This document shows, piece after piece, positions 35,990-43,711 of a DNA stretch of 64,000 nucleotides. The stretch is from positions 372,001-436,000 of the forward strand of contig CAVZJG010000002.1 of NCBI GenBank assembly GCA_963775575.1, written 5' to 3'. The stretch's first letter is position 1. Every line of letters starts with the position of its first letter. This DNA comes from Roseiarcus sp963775575 (GTDB taxonomy: Bacteria; Pseudomonadota; Alphaproteobacteria; Rhizobiales; Beijerinckiaceae). The translations under genes were made by a program, and so were the position numbers. The notes beneath the pieces are model-generated. The model had not been told where the DNA came from. It saw nothing but the letters and a program-made list of their open reading frames with translations, and did no database searches.

Positions 35990-36068
35990 ATTATGGCGAC
36001 AATTACTTAATCCCCAATTCGGGTTCGCAAGGCTGCGATAAGGGAGACAAGTAAGCTGTCGACATAAT
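35990..36068. repeat. MITE-like element of about 79 bp
   Basis: Left end ATTATGGCGACAATTACTTA and right end AAGTAAGCTGTCGACATAAT are imperfect inverted repeats; an extra ATTATGGCC unit precedes the left end. It forms the 3' end of the minus-strand gene that follows. Confidence 0.75.
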
Positions 36069-36606
36069 GCCGGCGTGAGACGCTCCTGGTGTTCCGTGCC
36101 CGAATGCGTTGCCATGCCTCTTTCACGTCGATGCTTATACCCCAGATGCCGGGCTTAAGCGAAACTACCTCCGGCCGCTGTTCAGCGATCGTCGTGCCCT
36201 GCTGCACGTTTGCCTGTGTATCCTGCACCGCATATTGGAGGCGTGCCCGAAGCTCGTCGAGGTCATAAATGCGATGCTTTACCCTAATCTTAAGCCGAAG
36301 GTCGGTGCGGTCGATCTTCGTTCCATCACGACCGCATATAAAGCCATGACCGGCGATGTTCGTTTCCAAGAATTCTAACGTCTTCGCCTGCAAAATACTA
36401 TGATTTCTGGTGTTTTCCTCTCCATCTGCGAAAACTCTACCTGGCTTTGGGTCAAAGGGGTTGTACGGATCACCCCCAAGCTGGTCGAGTTCCCTTTGCC
36501 AGGCGCGCCACTCACCAATGAGGGCGTCGAGTTCTTTGATTACCCATGCCTTGTTGGAGCTCTTAAACGCGAGCGTTTCCCGCAATTTTGCCTGATCGCT
36601 TCCCAT
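36007..36606 (-). CDS. Hypothetical protein whose C-terminus is encoded by a MITE-like element
   Basis: About 199 residues starting MGSDQAKLRETLAFKSSNKA, with AGGAGA six bases before the ATG. It has a helical N-terminus with Trp residues (ELDALIGEWRAWQRELDQ), then GRVFADGEENTRNHSILQAK and GFICGRDGTKIDR. I do not recognise the family. The last 20 or so residues (RRHYVDSLLVSLIAALRTRI) are read from the element at 35990-36068, so the native C-terminus has probably been replaced. Confidence 0.6.
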   Translation of the reverse strand: MGSDQAKLRETLAFKSSNKAWVIKELDALIGEWRAWQRELDQLGGDPYNPFDPKPGRVFADGEENTRNHSILQAKTLEFLETNIAGHGFICGRDGTKIDRTDLRLKIRVKHRIYDLDELRARLQYAVQDTQANVQQGTTIAEQRPEVVSLKPGIWGISIDVKEAWQRIRARNTRSVSRRHYVDSLLVSLIAALRTRIGD

Positions 36607-36861
36607 CGCCGTCTCCTGTGCGCTCCCGCTTTGCCGGCCTCGGTCACGCCTAAAGCTCGAAATCGTGGCCGCGACCGTGCGACGCCGGCGATGGCAAGGC
36701 AAGTAGCGCTGGCGGTGAACGGCAATAGTCGGCAACATAAGAGGGTCATCGCATGCAGATTCTCTTTTTCCAGGGGCGCGCAAGGTCACACGACCGCGAG
36801 GCCGCCATCGAGATCACGAGATTACGGGAATTACGGAATTACGGTGACGCTTGAATTACGA

Positions 36862-37002
36862 ATTACGGTGACGCTTGCATAAATCCCCAATTCGAAGTCT
36901 CGTCCGCCACTCCTCCCTGCCGATCGAGGCCGCGATTGCGAGCGGTGGGGGTCACGGCCAAGGCTCACCTGAATAAGGGAACTATGCAAGCGTCACCGTA
37001 AT
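36862..37002. repeat. MITE-like element of 141 bp, copy 2, with stuttered ends
   Basis: Same length and nearly the same interior as 34005-34145. The ends ATTACGGTGACGCTTGCATA and TATGCAAGCGTCACCGTAAT pair almost perfectly. Extra end units lie outside on both sides (about 36820-36861 and 37003-37045). Confidence 0.9.
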
Positions 37003-37077
37003 CCACGTAATCCAAGCGTCACCGTAATCCCGTAATCCCTAATCCCTTTTCTATTTCGGATGCAGCGGCTCCTTCAT

Positions 37078-37476
37078 TCAGCAATACCAGAAGCAACGAT
37101 AATTGCCGCGCAACAGCGTCACTAGCGCACCAAATAGAAATAGAAACACAACGACGGCCACAAGCCACAACACAGACTCGGCGAGACACGATAAGCCCAA
37201 CTTGAAGATGCCGTTCGGATACAGCTTGGCAAAATCCCGAGCCGAAATCGTCGCCCAAAAGCGATAGCCGCCGAAGTCGCCAGTAACGACGTAAATTTGC
37301 ACTGGTACCAACGGCACCCATACAACAGTGAAAACGTACAGAACATAGTAAAACGGTGCAATCGCCGGGTCCTTGTAACGTCCGACTAGCGAACAGCCCC
37401 AACCGTTCACCCGGCGCAAGGACGGGGCTCGGTCCACTGGACTGGTCTTGCCACGTAGCTTTTCAATATTCATCAT
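37078..37476 (-). CDS. Small membrane protein with an NGWGCSLVG motif
   Basis: A 132-residue protein with a cytoplasmic N-terminus (RAPSLRRVNGWGCSLVGRYK) followed by two hydrophobic segments (YVLYVFTVVWVPLVPVQIYV and CLAESVLWLVAVVVFLFLFG). The NGxG..LxG motif before a membrane hairpin recurs in uncharacterised bacterial membrane proteins. Function unknown. Base composition is less GC-rich than the core genes, consistent with acquired DNA. Confidence 0.6.
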   Translation of the reverse strand: MMNIEKLRGKTSPVDRAPSLRRVNGWGCSLVGRYKDPAIAPFYYVLYVFTVVWVPLVPVQIYVVTGDFGGYRFWATISARDFAKLYPNGIFKLGLSCLAESVLWLVAVVVFLFLFGALVTLLRGNYRCFWYC

Positions 37477-37509
37477 GGCGTGAGCGCGCTGTTAGCTGCA
37501 AACCACCGC

Positions 37510-37968
37510 CTACGGCAGACACCGATAGTGCCTAGCCTCCCGAACGCTTTTGACCATGGAGCATATCCCCATCACGTATTCCTCAAAGAGAGCGTCAGCC
37601 GGTTCGACGAGTGCTTGATTGCTGCCGCTCATCATTCCAATAGGGATGGGCGGAGAGCAGTGATTAGGGTCACGAAGTTTAATTGCTGGATTCGATTCGC
37701 ACCCTGTTATTGCGCGGTTGCGATCCGCCCAAAACGCCTCGTCTTGTTCGTCTGCCCACTGCTTTTGCTTTGCGGAATCTGCTACAGCGCGAGCATGTAG
37801 TTCAAGCACTTCCGCGTCAGTTAGAACGCTCATGCGATAGGCTCGCATCTTTGCCAGATCGGGCTTTTCGTAGCTCTCTTGAATGATCGGAGCCAACGCC
37901 GCTGCGGCACATCCGAGAACAAGCACCGCCGCAAATGCTGCTATCGAAATGACTTCACACCGTCCCAT
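37510..37968 (-). CDS. Hypothetical exported or membrane-anchored protein
   Basis: 152 residues with one N-terminal hydrophobic segment (VISIAAFAAVLVLGCAAAAL), possibly a lipoprotein-like or uncleaved signal because of the Cys within it. The rest is soluble, with a helical stretch (VLELHARAVADSAKQKQWAD) and several Cys residues. I do not recognise a family. It sits between two small membrane-protein genes on the same strand. Confidence 0.5.
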   Translation of the reverse strand: MGRCEVISIAAFAAVLVLGCAAAALAPIIQESYEKPDLAKMRAYRMSVLTDAEVLELHARAVADSAKQKQWADEQDEAFWADRNRAITGCESNPAIKLRDPNHCSPPIPIGMMSGSNQALVEPADALFEEYVMGICSMVKSVREARHYRCLP

Positions 37969-38007
37969 ATCGGCCTCAGTCGATCCTACCGCCGGTAGCC
38001 TGTACTT

Positions 38008-38238
38008 CTACATGGGATCGCGGGCGACGATCCACATTTTTGCGACGGCACCGCCGATGGCCGCCCATAGCGGCAATATCGTCCACCACCATGACCACGC
38101 GACGATGCCAGCTAGTTTCAGTCCCGCAAGCACGGCCGCGAGTATCACGAAGATCAAACCGCCCAAGAAAAATGTGACCATGCCGACCCAAAATAGGGCA
38201 GCGGCAGCGACCACATAAGCGATGATGATCATTGTCAT
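38008..38238 (-). CDS. Small two- or three-helix membrane protein
   Basis: 76 residues, almost entirely hydrophobic (AYVVAAAALFWVGMVTFFLG, then LAAVLAGLKLAGIVAWSWWW). It has the size and shape of small phage or mobile-region membrane proteins. It is the first of three minus-strand genes here. Function unknown. Confidence 0.55.
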   Translation of the reverse strand: MTMIIIAYVVAAAALFWVGMVTFFLGGLIFVILAAVLAGLKLAGIVAWSWWWTILPLWAAIGGAVAKMWIVARDPM

Positions 38239-38278
38239 GTCGTCTATAGACCAAGTTCAAGGGACCGCTTGAAACCGC

Positions 38279-38350
38279 GTTACGGTGACACTGCGCTTAA
38301 CTCTCGACCCTATGAGTTCTTCACCGCGGTCTCCGAGCAGAGGCGACATA
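38279..38350. repeat. Element end matching the inverse of 18302-18385
   Basis: GTTACGGTGACACTGCGCTT followed by CCCTATGAGTTCTTCACCGC and CCGAGCAGAGGC matches the minus strand of 18302-18385 over about 70 bases. It directly precedes the family B palindrome. Confidence 0.75.
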
Positions 38351-38378
38351 AAGGCACTCCCCCTCCGCCGCCCGCCCC

Positions 38379-38583
38379 GGCCGCCGCAATTCGCCGTCGA
38401 TCTCTTGGAAGCGAACCTTTTCCGATTAAATCGGGCTGTCAAGGGTCTCGACCGCCGCAGGCGGCGCGCGCGATAGGGCGGCGAAAGACGCCCTTCTTTC
38501 GCCGCCCTATGGCGCGCGCCCTTGACAGCCCGTTCCAATCGGAATTTTCGCCGCCAAGAGATCGACGGCGAATTGCGGCGGCC
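38379..38583. repeat. Family B palindromic repeat, copy 3: about 205-bp palindrome
   Basis: The outer arms (38379-38408 and 38554-38583) are a perfect 30-bp inverted repeat. Inner arms around GGGCTGTCAAGGG/CCCTTGACAGCCC and the core ATAGGGCGGCGAAAG/CTTTCGCCGCCCTAT also pair. It is the most complete copy. The DNA from 38584 to 38860 shows no gene. Confidence 0.9.
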
Positions 38584-38860
38584 TTTCCGGTTCGAGCCCG
38601 CGGCCGGTGGCGGGACGCACAACAATTGCTTTCTCCTAATCGGAAATCGTGGTAGTCTTCTTTTTCGTCGATTCCCTATCGCGCGGCGAAGGCCGTCGCG
38701 AGCCTTGAGGAGCGCGCGCCGAGATGCATCCGCCCGTCCCGTCCCCGTCCCGCGCGAGCGCGGCGGAATCCTGGGAAAGCCGCAAAACGGCCAATCCGCC
38801 CTTGACGGCCGCTCTCGGCGCGGCTCAAGCCCTTGATATTGCTCAATACCGTGTCAAGCA

Positions 38861-38952
38861 AAGCCTTGACAACCCTTGACATTCCTTGACGAAACTTGAC
38901 ATGACTTGACGAAACTTGACGCGGCTTGACGAAACGCTTGACGTCGCTTGAC
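38861..38952. repeat. Phased tandem array of TTGAC every 10 bp
   Basis: Nine TTGAC motifs follow one another, spaced 10 bp apart except for one 12-bp step, mostly within a CTTGAC context, with variable 4-base fillers (AAGC, AACC, ATTC, GAAA, ATGA, GAAA, GCGG). The motif is kept while the filler varies, unlike a simple slipped repeat. No gene is read through it convincingly. Confidence 0.85.
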
Positions 38953-39027
38953 GCAACGCCCGCCGGGGGGAACGTCCGCGCCGCGCGCGGCGGCGCCTTC
39001 CCCCTTTCCCGCTCGCGGGCTACGACG

Positions 39028-39197
39028 TTCACACATCTTGGCGACGGCGCGGAAACTCGCCCGGCCCCTCACCCTGCCTCTCCCCGCGAAGACGCGGGGA
39101 GAGGTGAAGAAAGGCGCCGCGCGCTCCTCTCCCCGCTTGCGGGGAGAGGCAGGGTGAGGGGCCAGGCGATTGGCCGCAGGCTTCGAAGATGTGTGAA
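39028..39197. repeat. Nested palindromic intergenic element
   Basis: The outer repeat TTCACACATCTT (39028-39039) pairs with 39186-39197. Inside, a perfect 25-bp inverted repeat (39063-39087 and 39139-39163) is of the CCCTCACCCTGCCTCTCCCC type widespread in Rhizobiales. A CGAGGGCGG-type fragment follows to about 39240. Confidence 0.85.
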
Positions 39198-39362
39198 TCC
39201 GCTAGCGCTCGCGGGAGAGGGCCGGGGCGAGGGCGGACACGGTCGACCGCCCTCATCCGGCGCCAAAGCCCGTCCTCTTGGACGGGCGTCTAACGACGCC
39301 CGATGGCGCCGCCTCTCAGCGAACGAGACGTTCGCCTGGCGCCCGCGAGCGGGAGAAGGGAT

Positions 39363-39788
39363 TCACGCCGTCGCGACGCGTCGGCCCTTTTCGTCGACGA
39401 CGCGCTCGCCGTCCTCCTTGAAGAACTCGCCGCGCTGCGGCGGCAAGAGGTCGATGACCTTTTCCGAGGGGCGGCAGAGGCGCACGCCCTTGGGAGTGAC
39501 GACCAGCGGGCGGTCCATCAGGATCGGATGCGCCATGATCGCGTCGAGCAGCGCGTCGTCGCCGAGCGCCGGATCGGCGAGGCCCAGCTCCTGATACGGC
39601 GTTCCCTTCTGGCGCAGGATATCGCGCACGGCGAGCCCCGCGCGCGCCAGCAATTGCCGCAACAACAGCCGCGTCGGCGGACACTTCTGATAATCGATGA
39701 TATGCGGTTCGACGCCGGCGTTGCGGATCAGCGCCAGAACGTTGCGCGAAGTGGCGCAAGCCGGATTGTGGTAGATGATCGCGTCCAT
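39363..39788 (-). CDS. arsC: ArsC-type arsenate reductase
   Basis: The 141-residue thioredoxin-fold protein has the catalytic Cys in YHNPACATSRNVL (Cys11) and downstream RPLVVTPKGVRLCRP, matching the glutaredoxin-linked ArsC family, which reduces arsenate to arsenite. No arsB or acr3 is nearby, so it may act alone or belong to a related ArsC-like group. It is divergent from the EamA transporter gene. Confidence 0.88.
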   Translation of the reverse strand: MDAIIYHNPACATSRNVLALIRNAGVEPHIIDYQKCPPTRLLLRQLLARAGLAVRDILRQKGTPYQELGLADPALGDDALLDAIMAHPILMDRPLVVTPKGVRLCRPSEKVIDLLPPQRGEFFKEDGERVVDEKGRRVATA

Positions 39789-39842
39789 CGCCCTCTCCCG
39801 CTCGCCGCCGAAGCGGCGTCTTCCCTCCGAGTTTACGTCCCG

Positions 39843-40751
39843 ATGGCGGCGCGGTCCATGACGCACGACCCTTCCCATGACAGCGCCTCCCGCGCGGCGA
39901 CGGCGATCGGCTTCGGCGCGATCGGGCTGTGGAGCGCGCTGGCGCTGCTGACGGCCTCGGCCGGCAAGATTCCGCCATTCGAGCTGGCGGCGCTGGCCTT
40001 CGCCATCGGCGGCGGCCTCGGGCTGATCGCCGTCGCCGCGCGCGGGCGCCTCGCCGCGTTTCGGCAGCCCTGGCGGGTGTGGCTCATCGGCGTCGGCGGC
40101 CTGTTCGGCTATCACGCGCTCTATTTCGCCGCGCTCAGCCGCGCTCCCCCCGCCGAAGCCAGCCTCGTCGCCTATCTCTGGCCGCTGCTGATCGTGCTGT
40201 TGTCGGCCCTGCCGCCCGGCGAGCGGCTGCGGGCGCGCCACGTCCTCGGCGCGGCGCTGGGCTTCGCCGGCGCCGCGACGCTGTTTACGGGCAGGAGCCA
40301 AGGCGGCCTCGGCGCCCACGCGCTCGACGGCCAAGTCGCGCTCGGCTATGCGCTGGCGTTGGCTTGCGCGTTCGTCTGGTCGAGCTATTCCGTGCTGTCG
40401 CGGCGCCTGAAGGCCGCGCCGACCGAGGCGGTCGCCGGCTTTTGCCTCGCGACCTCGGCGCTGGCGGCGATCTGCCACTTCGCCTTCGAGACGTCGGTCG
40501 CGCCGGCGGGCTTGACGCCATGGGCGGCGATCGTCGGCCTCGGCCTCGGGCCGGTCGGCCTCGCCTTCTACCTCTGGGACTACGGCGTCAAGCACGGCGA
40601 TCTGAGGCTGCTCGGCGTCGCCGCCTACGCGGCGCCGGCGTTATCGACGCTGATCCTGGTCGCCGCCGGCTTCGCCCCGGCGACCGCCTCGCTCGGCCTC
40701 GCCTGCGCGCTGATCGTCGGCGGCGCCGTCGTCGCGACGCGGGGAGGCTGA
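39843..40751 (+). CDS. EamA/DMT-family transporter
   Basis: About 302 residues with ten predicted membrane segments in two EamA repeats. Motifs such as FGYHALYFAALSRAPPAEAS and AYLWPLLIVLLSALPPGE are typical of drug/metabolite transporters. The substrate is unknown. The start may be at 39843 or 39858. A strong hairpin follows the gene. Confidence 0.85.
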   Translation: MAARSMTHDPSHDSASRAATAIGFGAIGLWSALALLTASAGKIPPFELAALAFAIGGGLGLIAVAARGRLAAFRQPWRVWLIGVGGLFGYHALYFAALSRAPPAEASLVAYLWPLLIVLLSALPPGERLRARHVLGAALGFAGAATLFTGRSQGGLGAHALDGQVALGYALALACAFVWSSYSVLSRRLKAAPTEAVAGFCLATSALAAICHFAFETSVAPAGLTPWAAIVGLGLGPVGLAFYLWDYGVKHGDLRLLGVAAYAAPALSTLILVAAGFAPATASLGLACALIVGGAVVATRGG

Positions 40752-40766
40752 TTGGGCGAAAAGCGA

Positions 40767-40789
40767 AAGGCCGGCGCGCGGCCGGCCTT
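40767..40789 (-). terminator. Intrinsic terminator of rpmF, shared hairpin with the transporter gene
   Basis: AAGGCCGGC (40767-40775) pairs with GCCGGCCTT (40781-40789). Read on the minus strand the stem is followed by TTTCGCTTTT, which suits termination of rpmF. Confidence 0.7.
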
Positions 40790-40824
40790 CGTGGGAAACG
40801 TCGGCGTCTCGCGGGACGCCCCCC

Positions 40825-41016
40825 TTACGCCTCGACCTTGCTCTCCGGCTTGAGCACCTGGCGGCCGCGATACATGCCGCTCTTCAAGTCGATGTGGTGG
40901 GGGCGGCGCAGTTCGCCCGAATCCTTGTCCTCGACATAGGTCGGGGCCTTCAGCGCGTCGGCCGAGCGGCGCATGCCGCGGCGCGAAGGCGAGGTCTTGC
41001 GTCTCGGAACAGCCAT
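40825..41016 (-). CDS. rpmF: Ribosomal protein L32
   Basis: The 63-residue protein starts MAVPRRKTSPSRRGMRRSAD, the L32 signature. It lacks the zinc-binding cysteines, as is usual in Alphaproteobacteria. It belongs to the large ribosomal subunit. plsX and fabH, common partners elsewhere, are not next to it. Confidence 0.97.
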   Translation of the reverse strand: MAVPRRKTSPSRRGMRRSADALKAPTYVEDKDSGELRRPHHIDLKSGMYRGRQVLKPESKVEA

Positions 41017-41146
41017 AAGAAAACTCCAAAAGGCGCGCCGGTCGGCTTCGTCGCCGACGGCAAGGAAAGGGGAAGCGCGGCTCTTACACGCAAACGCGCG
41101 GCGGCGCCAGCCCCTCGAGTCTTCGGCAGTGGAGCCGATTTGACGT

Positions 41147-41548
41147 TTAAGGCCCGCGCGGCGCCGGCGCGGTGAAGCCGGCCCAGGTCAGATAAAGGCC
41201 GACTGCCAGCGCGGGCGCCATATAGAGATAGGAATGCTCGCCATATTGCATCCGCTCGAAGAGCCGCATCAGCGCTTCGGGCTTCAGCAACAACAGCAGC
41301 AGACCTTTCGCGAGGATCAACCATCCCACCAGGGTGACGACCACTGGCGCTGCGCCGCCCGACCAGACATTGTGCCCGAGCACCATCGCGAGACCGATCG
41401 CTAGGCTGATGATAGCGAAAGCAAACATGACCGGCCCGTCGGCAACCACGGTTCCGACGACTGCGCTTCCGCGCACGAGCAAAGCGGCCATGAGCAAGAC
41501 GGTGAAAAGACCGATAAAACGCGCGAGGAAGACAGTGAGCCTCGGCAT
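41147..41548 (-). CDS. Membrane protein of unknown function
   Basis: 133 residues from the ATG at 41548, which has GGGAGG six bases upstream. Four hydrophobic segments (LARFIGLFTVLLMAALLV, VMFAFAIISLAIGLAMVLGH, VVVTLVGWLILAKGLLLLLL and YMAPALAVGLYLTWAGF). Function unknown. A second small membrane gene follows upstream on the same strand. Confidence 0.7.
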   Translation of the reverse strand: MPRLTVFLARFIGLFTVLLMAALLVRGSAVVGTVVADGPVMFAFAIISLAIGLAMVLGHNVWSGGAAPVVVTLVGWLILAKGLLLLLLKPEALMRLFERMQYGEHSYLYMAPALAVGLYLTWAGFTAPAPRGP

Positions 41549-41731
41549 ACAAACCTCCCTGACAGCAAACGAACCCGCATCCCGCGAAGCTACCAGCTTC
41601 CTACCCAACGCTCCAGCGCCCTCGCCGCGCCGCGCCGATCCCATGGGCAAGCGGTATCGTTGGCGAACACGGAGGGCCAAAACCATGACGCTCCCAACGT
41701 GACCGCCGCTTACGAGGCCGATCGGATCGCG

Positions 41732-42049
41732 CTAAGGGCCTGCCGATCTGACCCGTCCGAAATGCCTGGCGAGCACGACGGCGGCCGCCAGCACGCCGAG
41801 GCCGACCGCGACCCATTCCAGAACAACGTCGGCGCCTTTGGGCGCGAACGACCAGAGAATGGCGAAGCCGATCGCCAGACTGCCGAATCCCCACAGGACA
41901 TTTGCCACCGGCGACGATTCGCCAACTCCTGGCGGCGAGGCGAACGGGGTCTGAAACCGATGGCCGCTAATGCCCTGAACAAAGTGAGGGACGCCGTTCG
42001 CAAGAAACAATCCGCTGACGAATTGCAGGAGATAAATGTGCCACGGCAT
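41732..42049 (-). CDS. Small membrane protein of unknown function
   Basis: 105 residues, MPWHIYLLQFVSGLFLANGV, then PHFVQGISGHRFQTPFASPP and two further hydrophobic segments. The conserved-looking NGVPHFVxGISG motif occurs in alphaproteobacterial membrane proteins of unknown role. A GAGAG box precedes the ATG. The IS1202-type element lies 36 bases upstream of the start, so the promoter may have been displaced. Confidence 0.7.
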   Translation of the reverse strand: MPWHIYLLQFVSGLFLANGVPHFVQGISGHRFQTPFASPPGVGESSPVANVLWGFGSLAIGFAILWSFAPKGADVVLEWVAVGLGVLAAAVVLARHFGRVRSAGP

Positions 42050-42084
42050 CTCGGTTCTCTCCCGTAAAGCGGCCCGGAATGACC

Positions 42085-43566
42085 TGTCAACGCAACATGA
42101 GAATGTCCCCTCTTACAGCAACGTGAGAATGTCCCCTTTTGGCTTTTGCCGCGGGTCGGGTGGGTGTGGGCAACGACGGGCTGAGCGCGCCCCGACAGCG
42201 CCGTAGCGAAGCCCGTCGTTATCCACACCCTTGCGCCACGACGGTTTGGGCGCGCGGCCGGGCGGCGCTGGCGGCGATGATGGCGTCGAGGCGCGCATCG
42301 AGGGTCTTTTCATCCTCGGCGGGCTCGGGGCCGGGCCGGGTCTTGAAATGGGTGTAGGGCAAGGCGCGGCCCTTGTAGGCGACGCGCATCTGGCCATCGA
42401 CGAAGTGATGGAGGGTGACGCGCGCGCCGCGCAGCGCCGCGCCGGGGCCGGTCGTCTTGATGCAATAGAGTTTGCCGCCGCAGTCGAAGGTCAGGGCTTT
42501 GGACAGGGTGCGCTCCTCGCGCCGCGCCAGGGCTTCGTCGAGCGCCTCGGGCGTCGCCGCCCACGGCCGATGCGCCGATGAGGCGTCTTGCGGCGGCCTG
42601 GCGAACTTCGCGTTCCACAGCGCGATGAACGCGGGCGCGAAGGCCTGCGCCGCCGCCAGGTCCGATATCCCGCGCAGCCGCATCTCCTTGACCAGCCGGT
42701 CCTGCAAAGTCTGATTGGCGCGCTCGACCCGGCCCTTGGCTTGCGGCGTCGAAGCCTGGATGAGCTCGATTCTGAGGCGCTCGGCCACCCGGCCGAACTC
42801 GGTCAGGCCGTCGCCGCCGGCCGCTTCCTTGGCGTTGACGCGGAAGATGCCGTGCCGGTCGCTGTAAAAGGCGAGCGGAAGCCCGTGCGCGAGAACATGC
42901 GCCTTCAGCGCGCCAAGATAGGCCTTCGTCGTCTCGCTCGGCGCAAATTGCAGCGCCGTCAACCGGCTGGTCGCGTCGTCGACGAACACGATCAGCGTGC
43001 AGCGCGGGCCGCGCCCCTCCAACCAATCGTGCGGGCTGCCGTCGATTTGAACCAGTTCGCCAAAGCGCCGGCGCCGCTCGCGCGGCTGATGAACCCGCCG
43101 CGTCCGCCGCCGCTTCGCCCGCGAAAGCCCGAGAGCGATCTGCAAACGGCGAACGAACTCGCGCGACACCGCGATCCCCTCCAGCTCGCCGAGCTTCTCG
43201 GCCGCCAGCGTCGCGCCGAAATCACGATATTTGTCCCGCAACAGCCCGGCGATCCGCGAGCGCAGCCCCGCCGCCATCCGCCGCGGCGAAACCCGCCCCC
43301 GCTGGCGCGAAATCAGCCCCCGATCGCCCCGAGCCCGCCAAACCCGCACAAGCCGCTTGACCTGCCGCACCCCGAGCGAAAGCCGCTCCGCCGCAACAAC
43401 CTGCGAAAGCACACCCTCGCAAACTTGCCGAACCACAAACGCCCGTTGCCGCTCGACAGCGCTCATCCCCAATATCCCCTCCACCATGAAAACGCCCCTC
43501 CGACACAACCGCCAAAGGGGACATTCTCACGTTGCTAAAAGGGGACATTCTCACGTTGCGCTAACA
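42085..43566 (-). mobile_element. Complete ISNCY (IS1202-type) insertion sequence
   Basis: Ends TGTCAACGCAACATGAGAAT and, inverted, TGTTAGCGCAACGTGAGAAT; each end carries a second subterminal GCAACGTGAGAATGTCCCC unit. GCGGCCCGGAATGACC (16 bp) flanks both sides (42069-42084 and 43567-43582). Long duplications are typical of the IS1202 group. Confidence 0.9.
42219..43487 (-). CDS. ISNCY/IS1202-type transposase
   Basis: From the ATG at 43487, with GGAGG upstream, the protein has 422 residues. An N-terminal helix-turn-helix (ERLSLGVRQVKRLVRVWRAR) precedes an integrase-like core with ELVQIDGSPHDWLEG, FYSDRHGIFRVN and KGRVERANQTLQDRLVKEMR, matching ISNCY enzymes. It appears complete. A start at 43508 would add seven residues. 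Confidence 0.92.
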   Translation of the reverse strand: MVEGILGMSAVERQRAFVVRQVCEGVLSQVVAAERLSLGVRQVKRLVRVWRARGDRGLISRQRGRVSPRRMAAGLRSRIAGLLRDKYRDFGATLAAEKLGELEGIAVSREFVRRLQIALGLSRAKRRRTRRVHQPRERRRRFGELVQIDGSPHDWLEGRGPRCTLIVFVDDATSRLTALQFAPSETTKAYLGALKAHVLAHGLPLAFYSDRHGIFRVNAKEAAGGDGLTEFGRVAERLRIELIQASTPQAKGRVERANQTLQDRLVKEMRLRGISDLAAAQAFAPAFIALWNAKFARPPQDASSAHRPWAATPEALDEALARREERTLSKALTFDCGGKLYCIKTTGPGAALRGARVTLHHFVDGQMRVAYKGRALPYTHFKTRPGPEPAEDEKTLDARLDAIIAASAARPRAQTVVAQGCG

Positions 43567-43711
43567 GCGGCCCGGAATGACCAGCCTCGTTTCCTCCGGG
43601 CATTCGAAAGCATGGCTTCCCGAATCAATGTAGGCCGGCTTGCGACCCCGTCGAGACCGCCAAGCCGACTGGCGGCGGGCGATCGTCATCGCGACCGGCG
43701 TCCCCGCCTCC

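Noticed and set aside
38861..38952. Possible CRISPR array
   Set aside because: Units are 10 bp with no 25-40-bp repeats or spacers, and no cas genes are in the window.
27000..39000. Prophage
   Set aside because: No capsid, tail, terminase, portal or integrase genes are present; the region is built from insertion sequences and short elements.
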